From: a bacterium DOLZORAL124_64_63
GTDB taxonomy: Bacteria; Krumholzibacteriota; Krumholzibacteriia; LZORAL124-64-63
DNA length: 35,411 bases
Direction of reading: 5' to 3'
Assembly: GCA_002747875.1 (NCBI GenBank)
Contig: PDQT01000064.1
Location: 1 to 35,411, forward strand
The notes below the pieces were generated by a model, which saw nothing but the letters and a program-made list of their open reading frames with translations, did not search any database and was not told the DNA's origin. Position 1 is the first letter of the stretch, and each line of letters begins with the position of its first letter. The position numbers and the translations under genes are program-made. Shown one piece after another: positions 8,637 through 17,786 of the stretch.

Positions 8637-9821
8637 CTACGCCGGATAATCCATGAAGAAGGTGCTGCGGTCTCTGGCCCGCTGCTTCCTCAGATTGATG
8701 ATGGTGCTCATCTGGTCGATATTCAACAGGATTCCCACCGCCGCCAGCGCCATGACCATGGCCGTCCCCCCGAAACTGACAAAAGGCAGGGGCACGCCCA
8801 CCACCGGGAACAGCCCCGTGACCATGGCGATGTTGAAGACCCCGTAAACGGCGAGGGAGGTGGTCAGCCCCGTGGCCACCATGCGGCCGAACGGTTCGGA
8901 GGCCCGCGCGGCGATGACGTACCCCCGCCACACGAAGACCATCAGCGCGGCGATGACCAGCAGCGTGCCCCACAGGCCCATCTCTTCCCCCAGCACCGAG
9001 TAGATGAAATCCGTGTGCGCCTCCGGCAGGAAGTTGAACTTGTTGTGGCCCTTGCCCACCCCCAGCCCCAGGGGCCCGCCGGCCCCCATGCCCATGATGG
9101 ATTGGTCCACCTGGTAGCCGAAGCTACCGCCCCGCCAACCCAGAAACCACTCGCCGAAACGGGTCTGCAGCTTGCTGGAAACCAGGTAGGCCCCCACCGC
9201 CCCGCCCAGGGGCACGGCCACGGCCACAGCCATACGCCGCCAGGGGAAGCCCGTCACCAGCAGCATGGCCAGAATCACCAGGCCCATGGTCAGCAGATTG
9301 CCGAAATTGGGCTGCTCGAAGAGAACGTAGAAAAGAGGCAGGGCGCCAAACGCCAGAGCCGGCCACACCTCCCGCCAGCCCAGCCGATCCTGTTTCACGG
9401 CATCGGCCCAACTGTCGGCCAGAAAGAAGATGACGGCCATCTTGGCCAGTTCCACCGGCTGGAAGCTGAAGCCCAGCACCGTGACCCAGCGGTTGATCTG
9501 GTGGCCATCGCCCTGCACCAGGGTCAAGACCATGAGCGCCAGGGACATCACCAGCGCGGACCAGTTCAGCCAACGCCAACGCAGCAAGCTGTAGTTCAGA
9601 TTGGCCAGGGTCAGCATCAGCAACAGCCCCACACCGATCATGAAGACGTGCTTGCTGATCATGAAATGCTGGCCCAGGATGCTGCCGCTGCCGGGATTGC
9701 GGTAAGCCCCCGTCCCGTAGACCACGATGCTGCCCAGGAAGAGCAGAACCGCCATGGCCGCCAGCAGGACCCGGTCCCCGTTTTCCACCGCGGCGATAAT
9801 GGTGCGCAGCCGTCTATTCAT
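8637..9821 (-). CDS. ftsW: SEDS-family septal peptidoglycan glycosyltransferase FtsW
   Basis: Polytopic; GDGHQINRWVTVLGFSFQPVELAKMAVIFFLADSWA, EAHTDFIYSVLGEEMGLWG, PVVGVPLPFVSFGGTAMVMALAAVGILLNI. Start ATG 9821 overlaps the end of murD. Confidence 0.95.
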   Translation of the reverse strand: MNRRLRTIIAAVENGDRVLLAAMAVLLFLGSIVVYGTGAYRNPGSGSILGQHFMISKHVFMIGVGLLLMLTLANLNYSLLRWRWLNWSALVMSLALMVLTLVQGDGHQINRWVTVLGFSFQPVELAKMAVIFFLADSWADAVKQDRLGWREVWPALAFGALPLFYVLFEQPNFGNLLTMGLVILAMLLVTGFPWRRMAVAVAVPLGGAVGAYLVSSKLQTRFGEWFLGWRGGSFGYQVDQSIMGMGAGGPLGLGVGKGHNKFNFLPEAHTDFIYSVLGEEMGLWGTLLVIAALMVFVWRGYVIAARASEPFGRMVATGLTTSLAVYGVFNIAMVTGLFPVVGVPLPFVSFGGTAMVMALAAVGILLNIDQMSTIINLRKQRARDRSTFFMDYPA

Positions 9822-11211
9822 GAAGATCCACCGCCTGGGCTCCGACCGCCAGAGCGGCGGCCATGAATTTCTCACCGCGTTGCCGATAACCGGTGAACAT
9901 GTCGAAACTGGCGCAGGCCGGGCTGAGCATGACGTCCCCGGCCGGCAGGCCGTCGCGCCGCAGAGCCGCCTCCAACTCGTCGGCCGCCTGGCGCACCGCG
10001 GTCGGCATGTCCACGGCGGCGCTCAACGGCACGCGCCCGGCCAGGACCTCCGCGATGGCCGGCCCTTCCTGTCCGATGGTCACCACATGCACCACCGCGT
10101 CCATGACCGCGGCCAGGGGCGCGTAGTCCTCCCCCTTGCCGCTACCGCCCAGGATCAACGCCACCGGGCGCCGGTACCCGTCCAGAGCGGCGCAAACGGC
10201 ATGCACGTTGGTGGCCTTGGTGTCGTTGATGAAACGGATGGGGCCCCGCGTGGCCACCACCTGCTGGCGGTGGCGCAAACCGGCAAAGCTGCCCAGAGCC
10301 TCGGTCATGGCCTCCGGCGGCACCTCCATGGCCACCCCCACCGCGGCCGTGGCCAGGGCGTTCAGCAGATTGGGGGGCGACGGCAAGGCCACCTCGTCCC
10401 GCCGCAACAACGTCCTTTCACCGCCGGCGGTCCGAATCCAGAGGGCGTCGTCCCGGTAGAAAGCGCAGGCGCCATCGGCCTCGTCCCCGAACAGCAGTCG
10501 GCGGGACGGCGTTTCCCAGGCGCGCGCCTGCGGGCAGCGGGTCCAGGTGATGAAATGGCCGTCGGGATGGGTCCTGCGGGCCAGAACGCCCTTGGCGTCG
10601 TAATAAGCCGCCAGATCGGCGTAGCGATCCAGATGATCCGGCGCCAGGTTCAGCACCATGCCCACCCGGGGCTGGAAGCGGCGCGCCGTCTCCAGTTGGA
10701 AACTGCTCACCTCCAAGCTGACGGCATCGCCCGGTTCCAGTTCCTCGGCCGCCAGGCTCAGGGGGGTGCCCAGATTGCCCAGCGCCTGGGCGCGCCGCCC
10801 CCCGGCACGCAGCAGGTGCGCCACCCATTCGGTGGTGGTGCTCTTGCCGTTGGTGCCGGTGATGGCCACCAGATCCGCGCGGCAGAAAGCGGCCCCCAGT
10901 TCCATCTCGCCCAGGACGGGCACCTCCGGTGGCAGGGCCTGCAGGCGGGGATGGTTGGGCGGAACCCCCGGACTGATGACCACCCCCGCGGGAGGGTCCT
11001 CGGGCCAGTGGCCGCCGGTGGTCAGCTCATCGAAAGCCCGGGGTGCCAGATCGGACAGGCCTTCGCGCTCCCACCGGCGGCGCACGGTGTCGGCGTCGCT
11101 ATCGTCAATACCGATGACCCGGCCGCCGTGACGGCGCAACAGGGCCCCGGCCGCGCAACCGCTGCGCGCCAGGCCCACCACCCACCAGAGTCTGTCCCGC
11201 ACGGTCATCAT
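9814..11211 (-). CDS. murD: UDP-N-acetylmuramoyl-L-alanine--D-glutamate ligase MurD
   Basis: VVGLARSGCAAGALLRRHG; AITGTNGKSTTTEWVAHLL; INDTKATNVHAVCAAL; VMLSPACASFDMFTGYRQRGEKF. Confidence 0.95.
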   Translation of the reverse strand: MMTVRDRLWWVVGLARSGCAAGALLRRHGGRVIGIDDSDADTVRRRWEREGLSDLAPRAFDELTTGGHWPEDPPAGVVISPGVPPNHPRLQALPPEVPVLGEMELGAAFCRADLVAITGTNGKSTTTEWVAHLLRAGGRRAQALGNLGTPLSLAAEELEPGDAVSLEVSSFQLETARRFQPRVGMVLNLAPDHLDRYADLAAYYDAKGVLARRTHPDGHFITWTRCPQARAWETPSRRLLFGDEADGACAFYRDDALWIRTAGGERTLLRRDEVALPSPPNLLNALATAAVGVAMEVPPEAMTEALGSFAGLRHRQQVVATRGPIRFINDTKATNVHAVCAALDGYRRPVALILGGSGKGEDYAPLAAVMDAVVHVVTIGQEGPAIAEVLAGRVPLSAAVDMPTAVRQAADELEAALRRDGLPAGDVMLSPACASFDMFTGYRQRGEKFMAAALAVGAQAVDLHE

Positions 11212-12701
11212 GGGTTCTCGTCCTCTTCCGCTTCCGCTTCCATCAGGCGCACCAGCCGGTCCATGCCGGCGCTGCGCGATCCCTTGACCAGAATGATGTC
11301 CCCGGCCGTGGTGTGCTCCCGCAACCAGATGAGCGCCTGGGCGCAGGAAGCCCGCACCTCGGCGCCCCGGCCGAAGCCGGCGGCCAGTTCCCGCGCGGCC
11401 CGTTCCCCGGTGCCGTCCCCCACGGCCAGCAGGCCGGCCAGACCCAAGCTGTCGGGGTCTAAGCTGTCCGGATCTAAGCTGTCCGGGCCCAGATCGGCCA
11501 GGGCCGCTCCCGTTTCCCGATGCAGAGCGTCCCCGGTGGGGCCCAGCTCCGCCATGGGGCCCAGGACGGCGAACGCCCTACCGGCAGCGGCCATGTCCGC
11601 GACGGTGCGCGCGGCCGCCCGCACGCTGCCGGGGTTGGCGTTGTAGGAATCGTCCAGCACGGTGCGGCCCCGCCACCGCAACAGTCGGCTGCGATGATCC
11701 GACGGCACAAAGCCCTCCAGCCCCGCGCGCAGGGCGGCGTCCTCCAGACCGAAGGCCCGGGCGGCCAGGATGGCGGCGCAAAGATTAGCCGCGTTGTGGG
11801 CCCCGGGCAAAGGCACGGGCCAGGCTTCTCCGTCCAGGATCAGCGCGCCCGCGGCCGCGTCGAAGGACCAGCGGTGATCGCCCGTCTCCCGCCCCCAGCT
11901 GCAGACCGCGCAGACGCTGCGCCGGGACCACTGCGCGAAGCCGGGGCTGTCCGCGTTGAGAATGGCCCGACCGGTGGCCGGCAGTTCGGCCAGCAGTTCC
12001 CCCTTGCCCGCGATGATGTTTTCCAGGCTGCCGAATTTTTCCATATGGGCCGGCGAAGCGTTGGTGATCAGCCCCACATCCGGCCGCGCGATCCGCGCCA
12101 GATAGCGGATATCGCCCACGGCCGAGGCTCCCATCTCGATGACCGCGAACCGGGTCTCCGGCCGCAGATCGAGCAGGGTGATGGGCAGGCCCAGCTGGTT
12201 GTTGAAGTTGCCCCGCGTGGCCTGGGTCTTCCCCCCGCCGCTGAGCAGAGCCCGGGCCAGATCCTTGGTCGTGGTCTTGCCGTTGGTGCCGGTGATGCCC
12301 AGCACCCGGGTTCCCAGGCGACGGCGCCAGCAACCGGCCAGGTGGGCCAGGGCCTTTTCCGGGTCGGGGCTAAGCAGCGCCCCCCCACCGTCACGCAGGG
12401 ACGCGCCCACCAGGGGATCGGGGGCCGCCGCACTGCGGGTCAGCACCCAGTGCCCCGCCTCCAGGACGGCCGGCACGAAACAACGGCCATCCACGTTCTG
12501 CCCCGCCAGAGCCACGAACAGGGCTCCCGGTGCCAGCCGGCGCGAATCCAGACCCGCGCCCGCGAAGGCTCCCGCCACCTCACGGCCCGCCAGTTCGTCG
12601 GCAGGGTAATATTCCGCTCCGGCGGGTCCGGGCAGCAGAGCCCCATCCAGAAGCTTTTCCGCGCGCAAGTCGCTGATGGCCAGACCGACGTCATAACCCA
12701 T
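11208..12701 (-). CDS. murF: UDP-N-acetylmuramoyl-tripeptide--D-Ala-D-Ala ligase MurF
   Basis: ITGTNGKTTTKDLARALLS; EMGASAVGDIRYLARIARPDVGLITNASPAHMEKFGSLENI; VLDDSYNANPGSVRAAARTV. ATG 12701 directly follows the murE stop (TGAGATG). Confidence 0.95.
   Translation of the reverse strand: MGYDVGLAISDLRAEKLLDGALLPGPAGAEYYPADELAGREVAGAFAGAGLDSRRLAPGALFVALAGQNVDGRCFVPAVLEAGHWVLTRSAAAPDPLVGASLRDGGGALLSPDPEKALAHLAGCWRRRLGTRVLGITGTNGKTTTKDLARALLSGGGKTQATRGNFNNQLGLPITLLDLRPETRFAVIEMGASAVGDIRYLARIARPDVGLITNASPAHMEKFGSLENIIAGKGELLAELPATGRAILNADSPGFAQWSRRSVCAVCSWGRETGDHRWSFDAAAGALILDGEAWPVPLPGAHNAANLCAAILAARAFGLEDAALRAGLEGFVPSDHRSRLLRWRGRTVLDDSYNANPGSVRAAARTVADMAAAGRAFAVLGPMAELGPTGDALHRETGAALADLGPDSLDPDSLDPDSLGLAGLLAVGDGTGERAARELAAGFGRGAEVRASCAQALIWLREHTTAGDIILVKGSRSAGMDRLVRLMEAEAEEDENP
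11446..11490 (-). repeat. In-frame 15-bp tandem repeat, three imperfect copies, in murF
   Basis: AAGCTGTCGGGGTCT / AAGCTGTCCGGATCT / AAGCTGTCCGGGCCC (plus strand), encoding DSLDPDSLDPDSL near the MurF C-terminal domain. Confidence 0.9.
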
Positions 12702-12702
12702 C

Positions 12703-14223
12703 TCAGCCCTGCCTCCGAATCCAGTGGCGGATGATTTCACGGTCATCCAGGTGCAGCACCCTGTCCCCCACAAGCTGGTAGTCTTCATGCCCCTTGCCGG
12801 CCACCACCACGATGTCCCCCGCGCCGGCTGCCGCCAGGGCGTCCTCGATGGCGGCGGTGCGGTCCACGATCATCTCCATCCGGTCGGCGCGGGCATCGGT
12901 CACCTTCCGGTAAGCCGCGGCGATATCCTCGCAGATGGTCCCGGGGTCTTCGCTGCGCGGGTTGTCGGATGTGATCCAGACCCCATCGGCATGCCGGGCG
13001 GTCGCCTGGGCCATCAGAGGGCGTTTGCCACGGTCGCGATCGCCCCCACACCCGAAGACCACCAGCAGACGCCCGTCCGACAGGGTGTCGCAGGCTCCCA
13101 GCACGGCCTCCAGGGCATCGTGCGTGTGGGCGTAATCCACCACCGCCATCCCCCCGGACGGCAAGAGGAAACGCTCCATGCGCCCCGGCACCTGGCGCAC
13201 CCCGGCCAGGGCCCGCGCCACCTGCTCCGGCCCATGCCCCAGCGCCACCCCCGCCGCGAAAGCGGCCAGCAGATTTTCCACGTTGAAGGTGCCCACCAGC
13301 GGGCTTTCCAGCGTCAGCTCCCGGCCCGCGTGGGTCAGTTCCAGGCGGGTACCGTCCAGACCCAGGTGGGCCCGACGCAGGGCCACATCCCGCTCCTGCC
13401 GCGGCGCAGCACCGGGCCGCGCGTCAAAGCCCACGCAGGGACGCCCCTTCAGATCCAAGGTGGCCAGATGGCTGTCCGCGCGGTTCAGCACCACCGCCGC
13501 GCCAGGGCGCAGCAGGTCCAGAATGCGCGCCTTGGCCCGCAGATAATCCGCCATGTCCGCGTGGTAGTCCAGGTGGTCGCGGCCCAGGTTGGTCAGAATG
13601 GCCACCCCCAGTTGTAGCCCGGCGGTGCGTCCTTGGTCCAGGGCGTGGCTGCTGATCTCCATGGCCGCGCTACGGCAGCCATGGTCCACCATGCGCCCCA
13701 GCCAGTGGTAGAACACCGGCCCGCCGGGGGTGGTCAACGGCGCGGGCTCGGACTGCTGCCCGTCGTCATACCGGATGGTGCCCAGCAGGCCGCAGGGGCC
13801 GTCCAGGCGGTTCAGCATCTCGCGCAACAAGAAGGAGACGGTGGTCTTGCCGTTGGTGCCGGTCACCCCGGCGCAGGTCAGCCGGGTGTCCGGCCGGTCG
13901 TTCAGCTCTCGGGCCAACAGGGCCGGCGCGGGCCGTGTCCGCCCCACCTGGACCGAGGCCGCCAGAGCCCCCAGCCCCTCGTCATCCAGATAGTCCGCCA
14001 AAGCCTTCTGATGGACCACCGCGCGGCAACCCGCGGCCACGGCCTGGGCCAGATAGCCATGGCCATCGCCGCCGGTGCCATGGACCGCGACAAACAGGGC
14101 TCCGGGCCCCGCCTGACGCGAATCGGCGGTCACGGAAGTGATGGGGAGGGTTCCGTCCCCCCGCAGGCGAGCATCCGGCAACGCCGAGATCAGTTCGGCC
14201 AGTTTTTTCTGTTTCTTCACCAT
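12703..14223 (-). CDS. murE: UDP-MurNAc-L-Ala-D-Glu--meso-diaminopimelate ligase MurE
   Basis: GVTGTNGKTTVSFLLREML; NLGRDHLDYHADMADYLRAKARI; VDYAHTHDALEAVL; DNPRSEDP motif. Overlaps the ftsI stop. Confidence 0.95.
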   Translation of the reverse strand: MVKKQKKLAELISALPDARLRGDGTLPITSVTADSRQAGPGALFVAVHGTGGDGHGYLAQAVAAGCRAVVHQKALADYLDDEGLGALAASVQVGRTRPAPALLARELNDRPDTRLTCAGVTGTNGKTTVSFLLREMLNRLDGPCGLLGTIRYDDGQQSEPAPLTTPGGPVFYHWLGRMVDHGCRSAAMEISSHALDQGRTAGLQLGVAILTNLGRDHLDYHADMADYLRAKARILDLLRPGAAVVLNRADSHLATLDLKGRPCVGFDARPGAAPRQERDVALRRAHLGLDGTRLELTHAGRELTLESPLVGTFNVENLLAAFAAGVALGHGPEQVARALAGVRQVPGRMERFLLPSGGMAVVDYAHTHDALEAVLGACDTLSDGRLLVVFGCGGDRDRGKRPLMAQATARHADGVWITSDNPRSEDPGTICEDIAAAYRKVTDARADRMEMIVDRTAAIEDALAAAGAGDIVVVAGKGHEDYQLVGDRVLHLDDREIIRHWIRRQG

Positions 14224-16331
14224 CGGGCTTCCATCCGTAAGCTGACCGGGCCGCCGGCGATCTGGTCACCGGGCGCCGGATTCTGGGCCACCGCGTAGCC
14301 GGTACCCGCAATATTCACCACAAGGCCCAGACGGGCCGCCAGGCTGCGCGCCTGCCGATTGCTCAGGCCGCGGAAATCCGGTACCAGGGCCGAGGCCCCC
14401 AGATCCGTGGGCTGGTCCGGTCCCGTCGTCAGGCGCACCACCGCGCCCGCCGTCAAGGGCGTGCCCGGCAGGGGGACCTGCTGGACAACCAGCCCTCCCT
14501 TGTCCTCTCCGGCCACACCCAAACCGGCATGGCGCAACCGTTCGGCCGCCTTCTCCAGGGACAGGTGCAGCACATCCGGCACCACCTGCATCGGCCCTGA
14601 TTCGGACCGGGCGCGGGTGGCGGTCCGCATCCCCGGCACCCCCGTCAGGTAATCCGTGCGGGCACGAATATCCCGCACCACGTCCCGAAACAGCGGCACC
14701 GCGCTCATGCTGGCGTAATGCTTGATCCCCTTGGGCTCGTCCAGGACCGTCAGGATAACCAGCCGGGGATCCTCCACCGGAACGATGCCCGCAAAGCTGG
14801 CCACGTAGGCCCCCGCCGCGTACCCCACCCCGTCGCGGCTTTTCTCCGCGGTGCCGGTCTTGCCTCCGCACCGGACCCAGTCCTCGCGGGCGGCCACGCC
14901 GGTGCCCTGGTCCACCACCCGGCCCATGGCCTCGCGCAGAAGCTCCGCCAGGGGTTCGCCGATGACCTGGCGCAGAGCCCGGGGGTCCCGCTTTTCCACC
15001 AGGGAACCCTTGGCGTCGCGCACCTCGCGGATAAGGCGCGGCGCGTACAGCGTGCCCCCGTTGGCCACGGCGCACACGGCCAGCCCCAGCTGCAGAGGCG
15101 TGACGGCCACCTCCTGACCGATGGCCAGGGTGGGCTTGGACCGTCCGGACCAATCATCCCACTTGCGCAGGATTCCCGCCGAGGTGCCGGGATACGGCAC
15201 CCCCGAGCCCTGCCCGAAACCGAAAGCCTTCAGATCGTTGTAGAATTCATCCTTGCGCAGGTTCGCCACGGCACGCGCAAAGTAGATGTTGCTGCTCTTG
15301 GCGAACGCCGGCATGAAAGAGAGATTGCCGTAGGTGTGCCCGGCGTCGTTCTCGATGCGGATGCCGTCGCCGATATCGCTGTTGGTGCAGTCGAAAACCA
15401 TGACCGTGTCGACGGCGCCATGCCGCAGCAGGCTGGCCGCGGTGAAAATCTTGAAGACCGATCCCGGCTCGTAGATGGTGGTGAAGTTCCGATTCTGCCA
15501 GATCCGGCCATCGCCGTGGCGGCCTTCCCGGGTCGTCATCAGGGGCCAGCTGGCCGCGGCCAGGATGTCGCCGGTGCTCGGGTCCAGCACCAGGACAGAG
15601 CCGCCCTCGGCTCCGGTCTCGGCCACGGACCGACGCAACCTCTGCTCGCAAATATCCTGCAGATCCGTGTCCAGCGTCAGCACCAGACTTTTGCCGTGCC
15701 GGGCCGCTTCCACCTCCACCTGCCCCAGGTCCCGGCCCGTCTTGCCGGTGGTGATCAAGCGCGCCCGCCCCATCTTGCCGTTCAGGATTTCCCGCAAGCC
15801 GTATTCCAGTCCCGTCGCCACATCGCCCTGCGGGTCTTCGCGATAGAACCCCACCAGTGAGGCCGCCAACCCGTCAAAGGGATAGGCTCGCAAGCGCAGA
15901 TCCTCCACCGTGATGGCCTTGTGCGCGCGCAAAGCCATCATCTCATCGCGGGAAAGCACTTCTCGGGCCGCCACCACCACATGCGCGCCCTCCGCCCGAC
16001 GGATCTGCCGCACCAGGTCCCGAGGTTTGCGCTCGAGCACCTTGGCCAACAAGTCGACCACCTTGTCCGTGTCATCGCCCAGTAGGCTGGTGGCCACGCC
16101 CACACGCCAGCTGGAAACCGACAGCGCCAGGGGGCGCATGGCCCTGTCGTAGATGTTGCCGCGTTCCGGGGCGATGGCGATGTCATCGCTCCAGGCGGAT
16201 TCGGCCACCTGGCGCCATTCCCGATGCTGGAAGATCTGGATCTGTACGACGCGACCGGCCAATGCCAGGCCGGTCACCAGGAGGATGATGTGCAGGATGC
16301 GGAACCGGCCGCGGCCCTGATCGAACATCAT
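14217..16331 (-). CDS. ftsI: Penicillin-binding protein 2/3 (FtsI/SpoVD-like transpeptidase) with C-terminal PASTA domains
   Basis: PBP dimerisation region; transpeptidase motifs EPGSVFKIFTAAS (SxxK), AKSSNIYF (SxN) and CGGKTGTAEKS (KTG); two PASTA-like modules at the C-terminus (VPDVLHLSLEKAAERLRHAGLGV..., VPDFRGLSNRQARSLAARLGLVV...). Confidence 0.94.
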   Translation of the reverse strand: MMFDQGRGRFRILHIILLVTGLALAGRVVQIQIFQHREWRQVAESAWSDDIAIAPERGNIYDRAMRPLALSVSSWRVGVATSLLGDDTDKVVDLLAKVLERKPRDLVRQIRRAEGAHVVVAAREVLSRDEMMALRAHKAITVEDLRLRAYPFDGLAASLVGFYREDPQGDVATGLEYGLREILNGKMGRARLITTGKTGRDLGQVEVEAARHGKSLVLTLDTDLQDICEQRLRRSVAETGAEGGSVLVLDPSTGDILAAASWPLMTTREGRHGDGRIWQNRNFTTIYEPGSVFKIFTAASLLRHGAVDTVMVFDCTNSDIGDGIRIENDAGHTYGNLSFMPAFAKSSNIYFARAVANLRKDEFYNDLKAFGFGQGSGVPYPGTSAGILRKWDDWSGRSKPTLAIGQEVAVTPLQLGLAVCAVANGGTLYAPRLIREVRDAKGSLVEKRDPRALRQVIGEPLAELLREAMGRVVDQGTGVAAREDWVRCGGKTGTAEKSRDGVGYAAGAYVASFAGIVPVEDPRLVILTVLDEPKGIKHYASMSAVPLFRDVVRDIRARTDYLTGVPGMRTATRARSESGPMQVVPDVLHLSLEKAAERLRHAGLGVAGEDKGGLVVQQVPLPGTPLTAGAVVRLTTGPDQPTDLGASALVPDFRGLSNRQARSLAARLGLVVNIAGTGYAVAQNPAPGDQIAGGPVSLRMEARW

Positions 16332-16831
16332 TCCCCCCCAGTGGTCACCGGATCAGCGTGCGCCGCCCTGGGTTGCAGGGAGACCATGGTCCCGTGGAAC
16401 ACCTGCTCCACTCCGGCGCGCAGGGCGGCCAGTTGGCTGCGCTCAGCCGTGTGATCAGGCAGCAGAACCAGCACCGGTCCCGGCGTTTCCGTCGCCACCA
16501 GCCCCAGTTCCGTCCGGGCCCGTTCCATGACCACCGCCGGAGCCGAGGCGGCGAACCAGCGACGGTGCAGATCGGCGTTGCTGGCTTCCAGGAATTCCTT
16601 GCGGCTTTCCAGATTGGCGATGCGCGCGCGCTGGTCCGTGATCTGGGATGCCAGGAACACGCGGCTGGACATGACCAGGCCCAGATAGAGGAATACCATC
16701 AGGCCGATAACGAGCCGGCCGGTGACCACGCCCTTGCGGCGCGCCATGGCTCCATCGTCCGCCATCATCCCGTCGCCGGGTATCATCCGGGGACCGCTGC
16801 CGAGGTGGGTCAGGCGTGTGATTCCGGCCAT
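16328..16831 (-). CDS. ftsL: FtsL-like septum protein (single TM + coiled coil)
   Basis: VTGRLVIGLMVFLYLGLVMSSRVFLASQITDQRARIANLESRKEFLEASNADLHRRW...RARTELGLV; position between rsmH and ftsI. ATG 16831 preceded by GGAAGGAAGAGAC. Confidence 0.75.
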   Translation of the reverse strand: MAGITRLTHLGSGPRMIPGDGMMADDGAMARRKGVVTGRLVIGLMVFLYLGLVMSSRVFLASQITDQRARIANLESRKEFLEASNADLHRRWFAASAPAVVMERARTELGLVATETPGPVLVLLPDHTAERSQLAALRAGVEQVFHGTMVSLQPRAAHADPVTTGGE

Positions 16832-16865
16832 GTCTCTTCCTTCCCGAATGCCGGTCGCGATCCGG

Positions 16866-17786
16866 CTACAGAATCTGGGCCGCCCGCAGGCGCGCGCTAC
16901 GGCTGCGGGGGTTGCTCTTCTCTTCCGCGGGCGAGGCTTTCACGGCCCGTCGGGTCAGGGGCCTGAGCCGCGCCTTATGGTCACAGGCGCACACGGGCAG
17001 CTCCGGCGGGCACAGGCAATCCTTTTTCTCCCGATCGATGAACCGCTTGACCAGTCGATCCTCCAGGGAGTGATAACTGATGATGACGAAACGCCCGCCG
17101 GGCTTCAGCACCCGGGGCAACTGCTGCAGGACCTCCTCCAAGGCCTCCAACTCCGCGTTGGCCGCGATGCGCAGTGCCTGGAACACCCGGCTCAGCACCG
17201 GTGCGGCCTTGGCCCCCCGGGGCAGCACCCCCTCGACGATTTCCCGCAGCCGGGCCGTGGTCGCGACGGGGGCCTCGTCCCGAGCCCTGACCAGTGCCCG
17301 GGCGATGCGGCGGCTGCCCCGCTCCTCCCCGTACCGGTAGATCAGGTCCGCCAGTTCCTTTTCCTTCAGGCCGGCGATGATATCAGCGGCGCTGGCACCT
17401 TCGTCCTGGTTGAAACGCAGGTCCAGGGGGCCGTCCGCCCGGTAGCTGAAGCCCTTGGCGGGATCATCCAATTGCAGACTGCTGACCCCCAGATCCAGCA
17501 GGACTCCGTCCACCCGGAACCAGCCCTGCTGTTTGAGCGCCTGCTCCAGATACCGAAAAGAGATGCGCTGACAGCAGAGGCCGGGATATTTCCCGGCCAG
17601 ATCCAAGCACGCGGCATGGGCCACGGCGTCCAGGTCCAGGCCCAGGACCTCCGCCCCGGCCTCGGCCATCAGGCGGCTGTGCCCGCCGAAGCCGAAGGTT
17701 CCGTCCACCAGCCGCCGCCCCGGACCGGGTTGCAGCAATTCCAGGGACTCATCCCTGAGAACGGGGACATGGGGCGCATCGTTCAC
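16866..17786 (-). CDS. rsmH: 16S rRNA (cytosine(1402)-N(4))-methyltransferase RsmH (MraW)
   Basis: HVPVLRDESLELLQPGPGRRLVDGTFGFGGHSRLM; DGVLLDLGVSSLQLDDPAKGFSYRADGPLDLRF; GRFVIISYHSLEDRLVKRF. Likely GTG start at 17786 overlapping the upstream STAS stop; ORF extends to 17876. Confidence 0.96.
   Translation of the reverse strand: MNDAPHVPVLRDESLELLQPGPGRRLVDGTFGFGGHSRLMAEAGAEVLGLDLDAVAHAACLDLAGKYPGLCCQRISFRYLEQALKQQGWFRVDGVLLDLGVSSLQLDDPAKGFSYRADGPLDLRFNQDEGASAADIIAGLKEKELADLIYRYGEERGSRRIARALVRARDEAPVATTARLREIVEGVLPRGAKAAPVLSRVFQALRIAANAELEALEEVLQQLPRVLKPGGRFVIISYHSLEDRLVKRFIDREKKDCLCPPELPVCACDHKARLRPLTRRAVKASPAEEKSNPRSRSARLRAAQIL

Noticed and set aside
11446-11490. Short repeats considered as a possible CRISPR or mobile-element footprint
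   Set aside because: They are contiguous 15-bp in-frame coding repeats with no spacers, target-site duplications or transposase nearby.
11520-12734. Plus-strand 404-aa ORF (and similar 9727-11646, 7205-8614, 4989-6359) opposite mur/fts genes
   Set aside because: Shadow ORFs of murF, murD, ftsW, murC and ftsA; low-complexity composition and no domain signatures.
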